In this document: positions 33,583 to 43,102 of the stretch, one piece after another
How positions within the stretch are numbered: the first letter of the stretch is position 1
Layout of the letters: each line of letters begins with the position of its first letter
DNA from: Senegalia massiliensis
Lineage (GTDB): Bacteria; Bacillota; Clostridia; Tissierellales; SIT17
Direction: 5' to 3'
NCBI RefSeq assembly: GCF_900626135.1
Contig: NZ_LR130785.1
Span: 715,241-779,240, forward strand
Length of the DNA stretch: 64,000 nucleotides
Notes under the pieces: generated by a model
What the model saw: only the letters and a program-made list of their open reading frames with translations
Told to the model about the DNA's origin: nothing
Databases searched by the model: none
Position numbers and translations under genes: made by a program

Positions 33583-36033
33583 TTGAGTGATTTATTAAGA
33601 ATAACGGGAATGGCATCGGGTTTGGATACAGAAGCTATGATTGATAAACTTATGAAAGCTGAACGTATAACAGTAGATAAGGTAGGACAGGAAAAAACAT
33701 ATATTGAATGGAAAAGGGATGCTTATAGAGATATAGCAAATGTGCTTAGAGGATTTCAAGATGAATACTTTAATCTTTTAAAGCCAGAAAATAACTTTAC
33801 TTCAACTTCTGCATTTGGAACTTTTGATTCTAGTGTTACATTAAATGGAGTAGATACTAATGCTATAAGTATAAATCCTACTGGTTCTGCATCTCCTGGG
33901 AATTATACTATTGGGAATATTACTTTAGCTGAAAAAGGAATTTGGAGTACAGATGATTCTAAAAGTATATCTAATATGATTGGAACAGGATTAAATAAAG
34001 CTAATTTAAAACAAGGTAAAAGCTTTAATATTAAATTAGATGGTGTAGAAAAGACAATAACATTAGATAAAGATTATTCTACAGAAACTACTGAAACATT
34101 AATATCTGATTTACAATCTAAGTTAGATTCTTCATTTGGAACAGGCAATATTGTATTATCAAACGATGGAGGTAATATTAAAATAGATTCTGTAGGTCAT
34201 AATTTACAGATAAAAAGTACACCTAATACATATGTTTCAGATTTAGGCTTCAAGAATAATCAATCTAATTCAATTACAGGAACAACTATTGATTTTAATG
34301 AGCCATTAAATTTTACAGGTAAAATTAAAATAGATATAAATGGAACTGAAACTGAAGTGGATATTAGTGTTAATGCTAATGATATTAACGAGCTTAGTAC
34401 ACAAATTCAATCTAATATTGATACAGCTATTGGTGCAGGCAATATTAAAGTAACTAATGATGGAGATAAATTAAAGTTTGTATCTCATGACACTTCAGAT
34501 GAGATTATTTTTAATAGTGGTTCAGCAGATGATGTAATTAAAAATTTAGGATTATCTAATGGAGCAAAGATAAATAAATTAGAATCTACAGTTAATATTG
34601 ATATATCTGAAATTGGTAAAGAGTTTAATATAAATATTGATGGTACTGATTATAATATAGACCTTTCAGATGATTTTAATGATGTATCTAGTCTTGTTAC
34701 AGAAATAAATTCACAATTAACTCATGGATCCATAAGTGCCAGCGTATTAAATGGAAAGTTAGTATTTTTAGGAACAAGTGGACAAGAGATTAAAATTTCT
34801 AATAGTAAAGAAAATATTGTAGATGATTTAGGTTTTACTAATGGTCAAACTAATACAATAAATCTTAATAGCCAACTTAAAGATGCTAAATTTAATGAAG
34901 CTATTACATTTGTAGGAAATGAAGTATCATTTACTATAAATAATGAAAATTTTACTTTTAGTGATACTGATACTATTCAAGATGTTATAAATACTGTAAA
35001 TAAAAGTGATGTAGGAGTTACATTAAAATATAATAGTGTAACAGATGAATTTCAATTGGAATCAAAGGAAAGTGGACTCATGAATGAAGTATCTTTGAGT
35101 GATAATAGTGGAAACTTTTTAACGGGGGTTTTAGGATTAGTAAAGGATCAAAGTGCTAAAGATGCTAGTTTTACTTATAATGGAGTAACAACTAATAGAA
35201 GTTCTAATACATTTACAATAGATGGAGTAGAATTTAATTTAAAAGCAGAAGAAGCTGGTGAAATTAATATATCAATTAACTCTAATGTTGATAAAACTAT
35301 AGAAAAAATTAAAGGATTTGTAGAGAAATATAACGAGGTTATTACAAAAATAAATGATGAGTTAGGAGAAAAAAGATATAGAGACTATAGACCATTAACA
35401 GAGGCTCAAAAGAAAGAAATGAGTGAAAAAGAGATTGAACTATGGGAAGAAAAATCAAAAAGTGGTTTATTAAGAAGTGATTCAATTTTACAAAAAGTAA
35501 CTTATGAAATGAGAAGAGCTTTATATGATAAAGTAGAGGGAGTAGACATTAGTCTTTATGATATAGGAATTAAAACTAGTTCAAATTACTTAGATAAAGG
35601 TAAATTAGTCATAGATGAAACAAAATTAAGACAATCATTAAATGACAAACCAGAAGAGGTAAAAAGTTTGTTTGCAAAAGACTCTAATATTGATTATGAA
35701 GATTCTTCTAATAGAAGTATAAGATATAAGAGTCAAGGTTTAGCAGAACGTCTTAATGATATTCTTAAAGATAATATTAGAATAACTAGAGATGATAATG
35801 GTAGAAAAGGAATACTATTAGAAAAAGCAGGAATAGAAGGCGATGTAACTGAATTTAAAAATACTATGAATGATAAAATTGATGATTATAAAGATAGAAT
35901 TAGTGAACTACTTGTGGATTTAGATGCTAAAGAAAATTATTACTATATTATGTTTTCAAGAATGGAAAAAGCACTTTCTCAAATGAGTGCTCAATCATCT
36001 TGGTTAAATCAACAAATGGGTGGAGGAATGTAG
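33583..36033 (+). CDS. fliD: flagellar cap protein FliD, enlarged
   Basis: The filament cap (HAP2), needed for flagellin polymerisation. At 816 residues it is much longer than the common 450-500. The N-terminal domain (MASGLDTEAMIDKLMKAE) and C-terminal domain (IKGFVEKYNEVITKINDEL, MFSRMEKALSQMSAQSSWLNQQ) are canonical. The extra length is made by at least three tandem modules of about 90 residues (about 146-232, 243-333, 343-427) that share FNIKLDG or similar, GxGNIxVxNDG and DLGFxNxQ elements, with a fourth divergent one after 438. The start is TTG. Confidence 0.93.
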   Translation: MSDLLRITGMASGLDTEAMIDKLMKAERITVDKVGQEKTYIEWKRDAYRDIANVLRGFQDEYFNLLKPENNFTSTSAFGTFDSSVTLNGVDTNAISINPTGSASPGNYTIGNITLAEKGIWSTDDSKSISNMIGTGLNKANLKQGKSFNIKLDGVEKTITLDKDYSTETTETLISDLQSKLDSSFGTGNIVLSNDGGNIKIDSVGHNLQIKSTPNTYVSDLGFKNNQSNSITGTTIDFNEPLNFTGKIKIDINGTETEVDISVNANDINELSTQIQSNIDTAIGAGNIKVTNDGDKLKFVSHDTSDEIIFNSGSADDVIKNLGLSNGAKINKLESTVNIDISEIGKEFNINIDGTDYNIDLSDDFNDVSSLVTEINSQLTHGSISASVLNGKLVFLGTSGQEIKISNSKENIVDDLGFTNGQTNTINLNSQLKDAKFNEAITFVGNEVSFTINNENFTFSDTDTIQDVINTVNKSDVGVTLKYNSVTDEFQLESKESGLMNEVSLSDNSGNFLTGVLGLVKDQSAKDASFTYNGVTTNRSSNTFTIDGVEFNLKAEEAGEINISINSNVDKTIEKIKGFVEKYNEVITKINDELGEKRYRDYRPLTEAQKKEMSEKEIELWEEKSKSGLLRSDSILQKVTYEMRRALYDKVEGVDISLYDIGIKTSSNYLDKGKLVIDETKLRQSLNDKPEEVKSLFAKDSNIDYEDSSNRSIRYKSQGLAERLNDILKDNIRITRDDNGRKGILLEKAGIEGDVTEFKNTMNDKIDDYKDRISELLVDLDAKENYYYIMFSRMEKALSQMSAQSSWLNQQMGGGM

Positions 36034-36078
36034 AGTTTTATAATTAAATTTAAATATTGATATCTAGGGGGGAATATA

Positions 36079-36450
36079 ATGTCTATAGAAGGAATCGTAG
36101 GTTCTCAAATGTCTAATATAAGTACAACTATGAATAAAGAAATAAATTTAGAAATTAGACAGGAAGAGGATAAAAATTCAGTTAAAATAACATCAGAAAA
36201 TGGAATTAAAGGAGCAAAAAGAGTAAGTAAAGAAGAATTAATTCATGCTGTAAATGCATCTAATGAAAGTTTGAAAATGTATGATAAGAAACTCGAATAT
36301 TCAATTCATGAGAAAACAAATACCATTATGGTTAAATTAGTGGATACAGAAACAGACGAAATAATAAGAGAAATACCATCAGAAAAAATATTAGATATGA
36401 TAGGAAAAATGTGGGAGATAGCAGGAATTATAATTGATGAAAAAGTATAG
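36079..36450 (+). CDS. flaG: FlaG-family flagellar protein
   Basis: A 123-residue protein. The C-terminal part has the FlaG pattern: AVNASNESLKMYDKKLEYSIHEKTNTIMVKLVDTETDEIIREIPSEKILDMIGKMWE. The N-terminal 50 residues are low-complexity and charged. FlaG influences filament length and capping in other bacteria. It lies between fliD and fliS, the usual place. Confidence 0.9.
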   Translation: MSIEGIVGSQMSNISTTMNKEINLEIRQEEDKNSVKITSENGIKGAKRVSKEELIHAVNASNESLKMYDKKLEYSIHEKTNTIMVKLVDTETDEIIREIPSEKILDMIGKMWEIAGIIIDEKV

Positions 36451-36492
36451 AGAAAATTTCCTCAATTTCACACACATTTAGGAGGAATAGTT

Positions 36493-36873
36493 ATGGCAAT
36501 GAAAAATCCTTATGCACAATATCAAAATAATTCAATAATGACAGCATCACCAGAGGAGTTAAATTTAAAATTATATGAAGGGCTTATGAGGTTTATTAAA
36601 GAATCAATTATTTTTGCAGAGGAAAAAAATATAGAAAAATCTCATAACAGTAATTTAAGAGCTCAAGCAATAGTTAGTGAGTTTATGGTTACAGTTGATA
36701 GGAAATATGAAGTAGGAAAAGAATTATATAATTTATATGAATATATGAATAAAAGGCTTATGGAAGCTAATATTAAAAAAGATATAGAAATATTAAATGA
36801 AATATATGATATGTCTAAAGAGTTAAGGGATACTTGGGCACAGGCTATGAAATTAGCAAAGAAAGGCAAATAA
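36493..36873 (+). CDS. fliS: flagellin export chaperone FliS
   Basis: A 126-residue four-helix chaperone that binds the C-terminus of flagellin and prevents early polymerisation. Diagnostic are NPYAQYQNNSIMTASPEELNLKLYEGLMRFIKES and the C-terminal LRDTWAQAMKLAK. Ribosome site TAGGAGGAAT is strong. It ends 1 base before the next gene. Confidence 0.95.
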   Translation: MAMKNPYAQYQNNSIMTASPEELNLKLYEGLMRFIKESIIFAEEKNIEKSHNSNLRAQAIVSEFMVTVDRKYEVGKELYNLYEYMNKRLMEANIKKDIEILNEIYDMSKELRDTWAQAMKLAKKGK

Positions 36874-36874
36874 T

Positions 36875-37345
36875 ATGGAAGTCAAAATAGAAAAATTAAA
36901 TTCTTTATTATCTGATAAAAAGATATTATTAGAAGATTTTTTTAAACTTACAATAGTTCAAAAAAAGTTAATAGAAAATAATGATATTGATAAACTAAAT
37001 CGAATTATAAATAATAAAGAAAATTTAATTGAAAAAATAAATGGATTAGATGTAAAATTTTTAGAAATATATAATAATATTAAAGAAATAGAAGGTATAG
37101 ATGACTTATCACAGCTAAGTATTGATAAAAGTTATTTAGTAAAATTAAAAGAGTTAACAAGTAAGTGTGAAAAACTTATGAAATCTATAAAAGCTCAAGA
37201 TGATGAAAATAATACGATGATTAAAAGTGAGTTTGAAGATATAAAGAAAAATTTACGAGAAATAAAAAGAGGTAAAACTACTACAAATAAATATTATAAT
37301 AAGATGCCATCTAGTGGTGGATATTTTATTGATAGTAAAAAATAG
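36875..37345 (+). CDS. FliT-like flagellar chaperone
   Basis: A 156-residue helical, Lys/Glu-rich protein that starts immediately after fliS. Length, coiled-coil character (LNSLLSDKKILLEDFFKLTIVQKKLI, LVKLKELTSKCEKLMKSIKAQDDENN) and position fit the FliT/FlgN chaperone group; FliT serves FliD. Sequence identity is too low for certainty. It is the last gene of the flagellar block. Confidence 0.6.
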   Translation: MEVKIEKLNSLLSDKKILLEDFFKLTIVQKKLIENNDIDKLNRIINNKENLIEKINGLDVKFLEIYNNIKEIEGIDDLSQLSIDKSYLVKLKELTSKCEKLMKSIKAQDDENNTMIKSEFEDIKKNLREIKRGKTTTNKYYNKMPSSGGYFIDSKK

Positions 37346-37370
37346 AACAGTGATTTGTTCTATTTTTTTT
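37336..37370 (+). terminator. terminator of the flagellar block
   Basis: AAAAATAGAACA / TGTTCTATTTTTTTT-type stem at the end of the fliT-like gene, ending in a run of eight Ts. Confidence 0.8.
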
Positions 37371-37478
37371 GCATATTAATTATCTATAAGAGTAAGAATA
37401 TTAATATAGACTATTAATATAAATTGAACGAAAATTAAATAATATTATTGTTAATAAACCTTAGCTTAAGTTAACACC

Positions 37479-37600
37479 TTCTCCACATATTTTTCCACAC
37501 GATAACTTGTACTAATATACACTATCCACAGAGTTATACACATTATCCACAGAAATAGGCTATATTTATCCACATATACACAAGCAATAGATGTGGATAA
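37479..37600. other. DnaA-box cluster (origin-like or DnaA-titration region)
   Basis: The 452-base gene-free stretch 37346-37797 contains seven 9-mers like the DnaA box TTATCCACA. Three are exact: 37543-37551 (+), 37566-37574 (+) and 37592-37600 (as TGTGGATAA, minus strand). TTTTCCACA (37491) and TTATACACA (37534) fit TTWTNCACA. TTCTCCACA (37479) and CTATCCACA (37522) have one mismatch. A very AT-rich run (about 37601-37740) follows, like an unwinding element. No dnaA or dnaN is near, so a regulatory or titrating DnaA-box cluster is more likely than oriC. Confidence 0.75.
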
Positions 37601-37797
37601 ATATATAAATAAATATAAATTTTAATGTATAATTTCTTTCTTTTTGTAAATACTATATGTTTATTTGTAAAAAAAACTCATATTTTAATATATTATGATT
37701 TTTCAAATAATTTACATGTTATTTGAAAGGTTAAATGGGTAATTATATAAATAATCACATAAATAATTAGCTACATAAATTGAAGGGAGTTGGATTT

Positions 37798-38328
37798 ATG
37801 AGAACTATAATTGCAGGAACAAATATGAAAGTAACAGATGGACTTAGAGAAGCAGTAGAATCCAAATTAGAAAGATTAGACAAGTATTTTTATAAAGATG
37901 CTAGAGTTGACGTAACTATGACTGTGGAAAAAGAAAGACAAATTATAGAAGTAAGTGTACCTTTTGCTGGCACTATTATAAGAGCTGAAGAAGAAACTGA
38001 TGATATGTATAAATCTATTGATATGGTGTTAGATACACTTGAAAGGCTTATTAGAAAACATAAAACTAAACTTGAAAAGAGAAAGCATAATGGAAAGACT
38101 ATTAGATTTGAAAATATACCTTATGAAGATATAAATACAGAAAATGAACCAAAGGTTGTAAAAACTAAGCGTTTTGCAATGAAACCTATGATTCAAGAAG
38201 AAGCAATACTTCAAATGGAACTTTTAGGACATAATTTCTACGTATATAAAGATGCTGACACTAATGAAACTAATGTTTTATATAAAAGAAAAGATGGAAA
38301 TTATGGTCTTATAGAACCAGAATTTTAA
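37798..38328 (+). CDS. hpf: ribosome hibernation promoting factor, long form
   Basis: A 176-residue long HPF that dimerises 70S ribosomes to 100S particles in stationary phase. The N-terminal domain (TIIAGTNMKVTDGLREAVESKLERLDKYF) and C-terminal dimerisation domain (KRFAMKPMIQEEAILQMELLGHNFYVYKD) are both present, joined by a charged linker. A TTG at 37780 is in frame, but the ATG at 37798 gives the family N-terminus. The DnaA-box cluster is in its upstream region, so hpf may be DnaA-affected. Confidence 0.95.
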   Translation: MRTIIAGTNMKVTDGLREAVESKLERLDKYFYKDARVDVTMTVEKERQIIEVSVPFAGTIIRAEEETDDMYKSIDMVLDTLERLIRKHKTKLEKRKHNGKTIRFENIPYEDINTENEPKVVKTKRFAMKPMIQEEAILQMELLGHNFYVYKDADTNETNVLYKRKDGNYGLIEPEF

Positions 38329-38337
38329 ATAAATATA

Positions 38338-38368
38338 AAAAGTAGAGATTTAAATCTCTACTTTTTTA
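38338..38368 (+). terminator. terminator after hpf
   Basis: AAAGTAGAGATTTAAATCTCTACTTTTTT, a perfect inverted repeat centred on TTTAAA with a T-run. Confidence 0.85.
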
Positions 38369-38468
38369 TTGTGAAAAAGCAATTTTAAAAGGAGGAATCT
38401 AGCCATATTTGTTGAATTAATATATAATGAATATATGGATAAATATAACGAAGGGTAAGGTGAATTAG

Positions 38469-39050
38469 ATGATCTGGTTGTTTTTATTACTTGCAGTAAT
38501 AGTAGGATATATGAAAGGCGGAAAATTTACAAGAATTAAAAATTTGAATTTTAAAAAATTATCTCCAATTATAATAGCTTTAGTCGTTCAATATTTAGTT
38601 TTGATATTTAGTGATAAAGATTTAAAAGTTATAGGGAACTATGTAGAAGAAATATATTTAGTATCATTTATACTAATTTTTATAGGTGTAATAATAAATA
38701 TAAATATACCATCACTTTGGATAGTATTCGTAGGATCTATATCTAATTTTATAGTATTTGCAATGAATGGAATGAAAATTCCAGTATCACTTGATGCACT
38801 TAAAATTGCTGGAATGAATAGCACTATAAAACTAATGGAAAATGGACAATATAAATTATATGATGCTATTGCGAATGGTACAAATTATGAAATTCTTGGT
38901 AAAGTAATAACTATAGACAATATATTACCCCTTGCAGGTGTATTTAGTGTAGGGGATATACTTATAACTATGGGGTTATTTGTATTTATAGAGAGTTCAA
39001 TGAATGATAAAAAATTAGATAGAAGAATGAACTTTGGATTTGGCAAATAG
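38469..39050 (+). CDS. DUF5317-like membrane protein
   Basis: A 193-residue integral membrane protein with about five hydrophobic segments (MIWLFLLLAVIVGYMKGGKF, IIIALVVQYLVLIF, IYLVSFILIFIGVIININI, SLWIVFVGSISNFIVFAMNG, GVFSVGDILITMGLFVFIE). The GNxMNGxKIPVS-like and SVGDILI motifs agree with the DUF5317 family, which I recall from clostridial genomes, but I cannot search it. No transport or enzymatic motif is visible. It has its own start region after the hpf terminator. Confidence 0.6.
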   Translation: MIWLFLLLAVIVGYMKGGKFTRIKNLNFKKLSPIIIALVVQYLVLIFSDKDLKVIGNYVEEIYLVSFILIFIGVIININIPSLWIVFVGSISNFIVFAMNGMKIPVSLDALKIAGMNSTIKLMENGQYKLYDAIANGTNYEILGKVITIDNILPLAGVFSVGDILITMGLFVFIESSMNDKKLDRRMNFGFGK

Positions 39051-39093
39051 GTATGTTATAATATAAGGATAGGCTATAACTGGAGGTAGATTG

Positions 39094-41832
39094 ATGGTAA
39101 AGGGTATTTTTGAAAAAATATTTGGAACATATAGTGGTAGAGAAATAAAAAGAATAAAACCTATATTAGATAAAATAGAATCACTTGAAGATGATATGAA
39201 AAATCTTAGTGACAATGAATTACAAAATAAAACTGATGAATTTAAACAAAGAATTGAAAAAGGTGAAACATTAGATGATATACTACCTGAGGCTTTTGCT
39301 GTAGTTAGAGAGGCTTCAGATAGAGTACTTGGAATTAGACCATATAGAGTGCAACTTTTAGGTGGTATAGTATTACATGAAGGTAATATTGCAGAGATGA
39401 AAACAGGTGAAGGTAAGACCTTTGTTGCATCAATGCCATTATATTTAAATGCACTTTTAGGAAAAGGCGCTCACCTTATAACTGTAAATGACTTTTTAGC
39501 ATCATATCAAGGTGAAATGATGAGTAAATTATATAATTATCTAGGTCTTTCTACTGGAATAATAGTTCATGGCAAAAAGACTAAAGAAAGACGTGAAGCT
39601 TACAATTGTGATATAACATATGGTACAAATAATGAATTTGGATTTGATTATTTAAAAGACAATATGGTTATATACAAAGATGAAATGGTTCAAAGAGATT
39701 TACATTATGCAATAATTGATGAGGTTGATAGTATACTTATTGATGAAGCTAGAACTCCTCTTATAATTTCTGGTCAAGGAGATAAACCTACAGAATTATA
39801 TCGTGCTGCTGATACATTTGCACGTACATTAGAAGGAAGAATAATAGAAGAAAGTGAAAATAAGAAAGATCCATTTAATAGAGAAATGAAAGAAGAAAAA
39901 ATGGATTATACTATAGATGAAAAAGCTAAATCTGTTACACTTTCAGAAAAAGGAGTAAAAAAAGCAGAACAATTTTTTGGTGTTGAAAATTTAGCTGATC
40001 CAGAAAATATGGAACTTACTCATCATATAAATCAAGCACTTAAGGCACAAAATATAATGCAGAAAGATAAAGATTATGTAGTAAATGATGGTGAAGTTAT
40101 AATAGTTGATGATTTTACTGGAAGACTTATGTTTGGAAGACGCTATTCAAATGGTCTTCATCAAGCAATTGAGGCAAAAGAAGGATTAGATGTAAAAAAA
40201 GAATCTAAAACTCTTGCAACTATTACATTCCAAAATTTATTTAGAATGTATGACAAACTATCTGGTATGACTGGTACTGCTAAAACAGAGGAAGATGAAT
40301 TTAGACATATATATAATATGAATGTAGTAGAAATTCCAACAAATAAGCCTGTAATAAGAGAAGATAATTCAGATTTAATATATAAATCAGTAGAGGCAAA
40401 ATTTAATGCAATAATAGAAGAAATAAAAGAACATCATGAGAAAGGACAGCCAATTCTTGTAGGTACTATTAGTATTGAAAACTCTGAGATATTAAGTAGA
40501 TTGCTTAAAAAACAAGGTATAAAGCATGAAGTTTTAAATGCAAAGCAACATGAGAGAGAAGCAGAGATAATATCTCAGGCAGGTAGACTTGGCGCTGTAA
40601 CTATTGCGACTAATATGGCTGGTCGTGGTACTGATATAGTTCTTGGTGGTAATCCAGAATTTATGGCAAAAGCAGATTTAAGAAAAAAAGGATATTCTGA
40701 ACATTTAATAGCTCTTGCAGATAGTCCACTTGAAAGTGATGATCCAGAAGTAAATGATATTAAAGAAAAATACGATAAATTGTTAGAAAAACATAGAGCA
40801 AATACAAAATATGAAGCTAAAAAAGTACTTGATGCTGGTGGATTATATATAATGGGTACAGAAAGACATGAATCAAGACGTATAGATAATCAGTTAAGAG
40901 GTCGTGCAGGAAGACAAGGAGATCCAGGAGCTTCTAAATTCTTCATATCTCTTGAAGATGATTTAATGAGACTTTTCGGAAGTGAAAAAATAAAAGGTAT
41001 AGTTGATACATTAGGAATGCCGGAAGATGAACCCCTTGAGCATAAACTTTTAAATCGTTCAATAGAGTCAGCACAATCAAAAGTTGAAGGTAAAAACTTT
41101 GGTATAAGAAAAAATGTACTTCAATATGATGATGTAATGAATAAGCAAAGAGAAGTTATATATAAGGAAAGAAGAAGAGTTTTAGAAGGCGAAAATATGA
41201 AAGACTATATATTTTCTATGATAAAAGATATGGTCGATGGTGTAGTAGAGATGTATTCTGCAGCTTCTAAATATTCTGAGGAATGGGATTATGAAGGAAT
41301 GGAAAATTATTTATCACCTATTTTCTTAGAAGATGAAAAATTAGATATTCAAAATAAAGAAGACATTATAAAAGAAGAATTAAAAGAAAAGATATATACA
41401 AAAGCTATAGAAAAATATGAAGAAAAAGAGGAAGAAGTAGGTAGTGAGCAATTGAGGGAACTTGAAAGAGTAATACTTCTTCGTGTAGTGGATAGTAAAT
41501 GGATGGATCATATTGATGCAATGGATCAATTACGTCAAGGAATAGGGCTTCGTGCAATGGGTAACGAGGACCCAGTTCGAGCATATCAAGTAGAAGGATA
41601 TGATATGTTTAATGAAATGATTAAAAACATCCAAGAAGAAACAGTTAAATATTTATATAATTTAGAGCCAGAAGAAAAAATAGAGAGAAAAAGAGTAGCA
41701 AAAGTAACAGGTTCAAGTCATGGCAACAAAAAACCTGTGCAAAAAACAGTTGTAAAAGGAGAAAAAATAGGAAGAAATGATCCTTGTCCTTGTGGAAGTG
41801 GGAAAAAATATAAAAAATGTTGCGGTAGATAG
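39094..41832 (+). CDS. secA: protein translocase ATPase SecA
   Basis: Motor of the Sec preprotein translocase, 912 residues. Walker [22 protein letters not shown] (DEAD motif), [13 protein letters not shown] and [13 protein letters not shown] are all intact. The C-terminus carries the zinc-binding SEC-C motif [13 protein letters not shown] for SecB/ribosome or lipid contact. A TTG one codon upstream (39091) is in frame, but GGAGG spacing favours the ATG at 39094. It precedes prfB, a common Firmicute order. Confidence 0.97.
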   Translation: MVKGIFEKIFGTYSGREIKRIKPILDKIESLEDDMKNLSDNELQNKTDEFKQRIEKGETLDDILPEAFAVVREASDRVLGIRPYRVQLLGGIVLHEGNIAEMKTGEGKTFVASMPLYLNALLGKGAHLITVNDFLASYQGEMMSKLYNYLGLSTGIIVHGKKTKERREAYNCDITYGTNNEFGFDYLKDNMVIYKDEMVQRDLHYAIIDEVDSILIDEARTPLIISGQGDKPTELYRAADTFARTLEGRIIEESENKKDPFNREMKEEKMDYTIDEKAKSVTLSEKGVKKAEQFFGVENLADPENMELTHHINQALKAQNIMQKDKDYVVNDGEVIIVDDFTGRLMFGRRYSNGLHQAIEAKEGLDVKKESKTLATITFQNLFRMYDKLSGMTGTAKTEEDEFRHIYNMNVVEIPTNKPVIREDNSDLIYKSVEAKFNAIIEEIKEHHEKGQPILVGTISIENSEILSRLLKKQGIKHEVLNAKQHEREAEIISQAGRLGAVTIATNMAGRGTDIVLGGNPEFMAKADLRKKGYSEHLIALADSPLESDDPEVNDIKEKYDKLLEKHRANTKYEAKKVLDAGGLYIMGTERHESRRIDNQLRGRAGRQGDPGASKFFISLEDDLMRLFGSEKIKGIVDTLGMPEDEPLEHKLLNRSIESAQSKVEGKNFGIRKNVLQYDDVMNKQREVIYKERRRVLEGENMKDYIFSMIKDMVDGVVEMYSAASKYSEEWDYEGMENYLSPIFLEDEKLDIQNKEDIIKEELKEKIYTKAIEKYEEKEEEVGSEQLRELERVILLRVVDSKWMDHIDAMDQLRQGIGLRAMGNEDPVRAYQVEGYDMFNEMIKNIQEETVKYLYNLEPEEKIERKRVAKVTGSSHGNKKPVQKTVVKGEKIGRNDPCPCGSGKKYKKCCGR

Positions 41833-41841
41833 GAGAGTTTT

Positions 41842-42949
41842 ATGCTAGAACTAGAAAAATATAATGGTACAGTAAAAGAATTTGAAAACAGATTAAAAGA
41901 GGTAGGTGTTTCACTTTGACTTGTCTAAACTTAGAGATAAGGCAAAAGATTTAGAAGGTGAAATGCAAAGAACAGATTTTTGGGATGATAATGATGAAGC
42001 TCAAAAAATTATATCAGAATTAAATTCTATAAAACAAAAAATAGATAAATATGATGAATTAAATGATGAAATAGAAGACCTTGAAATATCTATACAACTT
42101 TCTGAAGAAGAAAATGATAAGAGTTTTTTAGATATTATTGAAAAAAAAGTAGAATATATTGATAGAGAATTAGATGAGTTTAGAATATCCACATTATTAA
42201 GTGGTGAATATGATAAAAATAGTGCAATTGTATCAATTCATTCTGGTGCGGGTGGTCTTGAAGCTCAAGATTGGGCAGAAATGCTTTTTAGAATGTATTC
42301 TAGATGGGCAGAAAGAAAGAATTATAAAGTGAAAATATTAGATATGCAAAAAGATACTGAAGGTGGAATAAAATCAGTAGATATGTCAATTGTTGGAGAA
42401 AATGCATATGGGTATCTTAAAAGTGAAAAAGGGGTACATCGTTTAGTTAGAATTTCACCTTTTGATTCATCTGGAAGGAGACATACTTCCTTTGCATCAA
42501 TTGATGTAATGCCAGAATTGAGTGATGATGATGAAATAGAAATAGAAACTTCTGACCTTAGAATAGATACTTATAGAGCAAGTGGTGCAGGAGGTCAGCA
42601 TGTTAATACTACAGACTCAGCCATAAGGATAACTCATATTCCAACTGGAATAGTGGTTCAATGTCAAAGTGAAAGGTCACAACATAGTAATAAAGCAACA
42701 GCTATGAATATGTTAAAATCAAAGCTTATAGAGCTAAAAGAAAGAGAACAAAAAGAAAAAATTGAAGATTTAGCTGGTAATTATAATCAAATAGGTTGGG
42801 GTTCTCAAATACGTTCATATGTATTCCACCCATATAATTTAATTAAAGATCACAGAACAAATACAGAAGAAGGTAATACTGATAAAGTTATGGATGGAGA
42901 TATAGATAAATTTATAAATGAATATTTAAAACAGGAAACTAGAAAATAA
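41842..42949 (+). CDS. prfB: peptide chain release factor 2 (programmed +1 frameshift)
   Basis: RF2 releases peptides at UGA and UAA. A 25-codon first frame (from ATG 41842, ribosome site AGGAGAG) ends in CTT-TGA-C; a +1 shift at Leu25 continues as DLSKLRDKAKDLEG to give 368 residues, normal for RF2. The GGQ motif (ASGAGGQHVNTTDSAIRI) and the UGA-recognition SPF motif (ISPFDSSGRRHTSF) are intact. RF2 thus limits its own synthesis: when RF2 is scarce, the ribosome pauses at TGA and shifts. It follows secA by 9 bases. Confidence 0.97.
41900..41920 (+). promoter_or_regulatory. prfB +1 frameshift site
   Basis: CTTTGAC (41914-41920) is the canonical slippery element with the in-frame TGA at 41917-41919. 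The stimulating Shine-Dalgarno-like sequence is AGGTAGGTG, ending about five bases before CTT, rather than the usual AGGGGG three bases before it. Confidence 0.9.
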
Positions 42950-42960
42950 TAGTTTAATAA

Positions 42961-43016
42961 TTTCCAGATTGTTTACGATGAATTTAGTCATTTTAAACAT
43001 TTCTGGGAATTTTTTA
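42961..43016 (+). terminator. imperfect terminator after prfB
   Basis: TTTCCAGA...TCTGGGAA and TGTTTA...TAAACA form a long imperfect stem followed by TTTTTTAT. Confidence 0.5.
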
Positions 43017-43102
43017 TGGGAATTTTAATAAAAAAAAGGAATTACATATAAAATGTCGAATATATAATAATTGAGTAAAATAATTCTAAGGATGGAGGAG
43101 AG

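Noticed and set aside
37346-37797. Chromosomal oriC
   Set aside because: DnaA boxes and AT-rich DNA are present but no dnaA, dnaN, recF or gyr gene is near; without genome-wide skew I call only a DnaA-box cluster.
43055-43062. GTCGAATA upstream of the chemoreceptor as a sigma-28 promoter
   Set aside because: No TAAA at 14-16 bases upstream; the nearest one is 22 bases away. A chemoreceptor would often have such a promoter, but the sequence does not support it.
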